Assembly: GCA_041166745.1 (NCBI GenBank)
Contig: JBEEGH010000017.1
Span: forward strand, 1-30,716
Direction: 5' to 3'
Length of the DNA stretch: 30,716 nucleotides
DNA from: DASUCS01 sp041166745
GTDB taxonomy: Bacteria; Actinomycetota; Acidimicrobiia; Acidimicrobiales; JACDCH01
The notes under the pieces are model-generated. The model saw only the letters and a list, made by a program, of their open reading frames with translations, made no database searches and was not told the DNA's origin. Positions 29,568 through 30,716 of this stretch are shown here, in pieces. The stretch's first letter is position 1. Each line of letters starts with the position of its first letter. The position numbers and the translations under genes are program-made.

Positions 29568-30716
29568 CTAGAAGTCGTCCATACCGCCGCCGCCCATGGA
29601 GGGAGCGCCCTTCTCTTCGGGCTTGTCGGCGATGACGGCTTCGGTCGTGAGGAACAGCGCGGCGATCGACGCGGCGTTCTGCAATGCCGACCGAGTCACC
29701 TTCGTGGCGTCGGGAACGCCCGCCTTCAAGAGGTCCTCGTACACGCCGGTGGCGGCGTTGAGACCGTTGGCCCCTTCGAGGTTCTTCACCTTCTCGACGA
29801 CGACGCCGCCCTCGAGGCCGGCATTGACCGCAATCTGCTTCAGCGGCTCTTCGACGGCCTTGGCGACGATCTTCGCACCCGTGGCCTCGTCGCCCTCGAG
29901 CTTCTCGGCGGCCACGAGAATCGCGGCCTGCGAGCGCAGCAGAGCGACACCGCCACCGGGGACGATGCCCTCTTCGACGGCGGCCTTCGTGGTCGAGACC
30001 GCATCTTCGATGCGGTGCTTCTTCTCCTTTAGCTCGACCTCGGTGGCCGCGCCAACCTTCAGCACGGCGACGCCACCCGACAGCTTGGCGAGACGCTCCT
30101 GGAGCTTCTCGCGGTCGTAGTCGGAGTCGGTGTTCTCGATCTCGTTCTTGATCTGCTGGATGCGACCCTTGATCTCGTCCTCGGAACCAGCACCCTCGAC
30201 GATCGTGGTCTCGTCCTTCGTGACCACGACCTTGCGGGCCCGGCCGAGCAGGTCGAGCGTCGTGTTCTCGAGCTTGAGACCGACTTCCTCGGTGATGACC
30301 TGACCGCCGGTCAGGATCGCGATGTCCTGGAGCATGGCCTTGCGGCGCTCGCCGAAGCCAGGAGCCTTGACGGCGACCGACTTGAACGTGCCGCGGATCT
30401 TGTTCACCACGAGCGTGGCCAGGGCCTCGCCCTCGACATCCTCAGCGATGATCATGAGCGGCTTGCCGGACTGCATGACCTTCTCGAGCACCGGCAGCAG
30501 ATCGCGTACTGCGGAGATCTTCGAGCCGACGATCAAGATGTACGGATCGTCGAGCACGGTCTCCATGCGATCGGGGTCGGTGACGAAGTAGGGCGAGATG
30601 TAGCCCTTGTCGAAGCGCATGCCCTCGGTGAACTCGAGCTCCATGCCCATCGTGTTCGACTCTTCGACGGTGATGACACCGTCCTTGCCGACCTTGTCGA
30701 TGGCATCGGCGATGAG
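29568..30716 (-). CDS. groEL: Chaperonin GroEL (60 kDa), N-terminus beyond window edge
   Basis: The last 382 residues of GroEL; the frame is open to the right edge, so the start and about 160 residues are missing. Visible parts are the end of the N-terminal intermediate region (DGVITVEES), the apical domain from ISPYFVTDP through SKISAVRDLLPVLE and KAPGFGERRKAMLQDIAILTGG, and the equatorial ATP-binding part IEDAVSTTKAAVEEGIVPGGG (read in two halves) that includes the catalytic Asp equivalent of D398. The tail ends GGGGMDDF, a short variant of the Gly-Met repeat. It folds proteins together with GroES. Many actinobacteria carry two groEL copies; whether groES precedes this one cannot be seen. 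Confidence 0.97.
   Translation of the reverse strand, partial: LIADAIDKVGKDGVITVEESNTMGMELEFTEGMRFDKGYISPYFVTDPDRMETVLDDPYILIVGSKISAVRDLLPVLEKVMQSGKPLMIIAEDVEGEALATLVVNKIRGTFKSVAVKAPGFGERRKAMLQDIAILTGGQVITEEVGLKLENTTLDLLGRARKVVVTKDETTIVEGAGSEDEIKGRIQQIKNEIENTDSDYDREKLQERLAKLSGGVAVLKVGAATEVELKEKKHRIEDAVSTTKAAVEEGIVPGGGVALLRSQAAILVAAEKLEGDEATGAKIVAKAVEEPLKQIAVNAGLEGGVVVEKVKNLEGANGLNAATGVYEDLLKAGVPDATKVTRSALQNAASIAALFLTTEAVIADKPEEKGAPSMGGGGMDDF

Overview
The window is 30.7 kb of GC-rich, densely packed bacterial chromosome. It looks like an actinobacterium, probably class Acidimicrobiia. This placement is inferred from the very high GC, frequent GTG starts, GTGA/ATGA overlaps, a PAC2 protein, a HemQ-type coproheme decarboxylase, DUF427/DUF6687-type proteins and an actinobacterial-style SpoIID protein. 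No rRNA, tRNA, insertion sequence, prophage or CRISPR array was seen. No gene-free stretch reaches 300 bases; the largest gaps (about 115-150 bases at 140-276, 1676-1791, 3759-3905, 26632-26758 and 27560-27691) hold ribosome binding sites, hairpins or nothing recognisable.

Layout. 1-139: end of a Flp pilin gene (Tad pilus locus lies off the left edge). 277-1675: a TrmO-like methyltransferase, a small coiled-coil protein, a VOC/glyoxalase protein and a winged-helix protein. 1792-3758: citrate synthase carrying two N-terminal CBS domains, translationally coupled to a GNAT acetyltransferase. 3906-5881: a small protein, a DUF6572-like protein coupled to a ResA/thioredoxin-like selenoprotein (in-frame UGA in a W-U-G-C-R motif), and divergently methionine sulfoxide reductase MsrB. 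5887-9562: PAC2 protein, amidase and a lipoprotein M1 peptidase. 10063-14753: a nitrogen-regulation operon (oxidoreductase, glnB, glnD, Nudix). 14779-16056: Cys-rich small protein, Rrf2 regulator, RDD membrane protein. 16064-18853: an unknown protein and a tightly overlapping set of DUF427, small protein, lipoprotein and DUF6687-like genes. 18777-20343: larE and an AlaX-type editing protein. 20421-25919: a branched-chain amino acid type ABC transporter, with the binding protein on + and livHMGF on -, separated by strong terminators. 25948-27559: hemQ and fdhD. 27692-29506: a secreted/membrane SpoIID-domain protein. 29568-30716: C-terminal two thirds of groEL.

The most striking points are four. 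(1) The ABC binding protein appears circularly permuted: the segment that normally forms the C-terminal third sits right after the lipoprotein signal, and the chain stops where that segment should begin. (2) The split thioredoxin gene is best read as one selenoprotein of 362 residues. (3) Two proteins carry unusual fusions: CBS-CBS-citrate synthase, and LivH permease with a signal peptide, Ser-rich linker and carboxypeptidase-regulatory-like domain. (4) The SpoIID domain has its GHGVG...QWGA block at the N-terminus instead of the C-terminus.

How the parts work together: GlnB is the substrate of GlnD (nitrogen sensing). The Liv proteins form one importer. The selenoprotein and fdhD both suggest a genome with selenium and molybdenum/tungsten metabolism, though the Sec machinery is not in this window. 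MsrB and the selenoprotein share a 26-base divergent gap and may both serve thiol redox repair.
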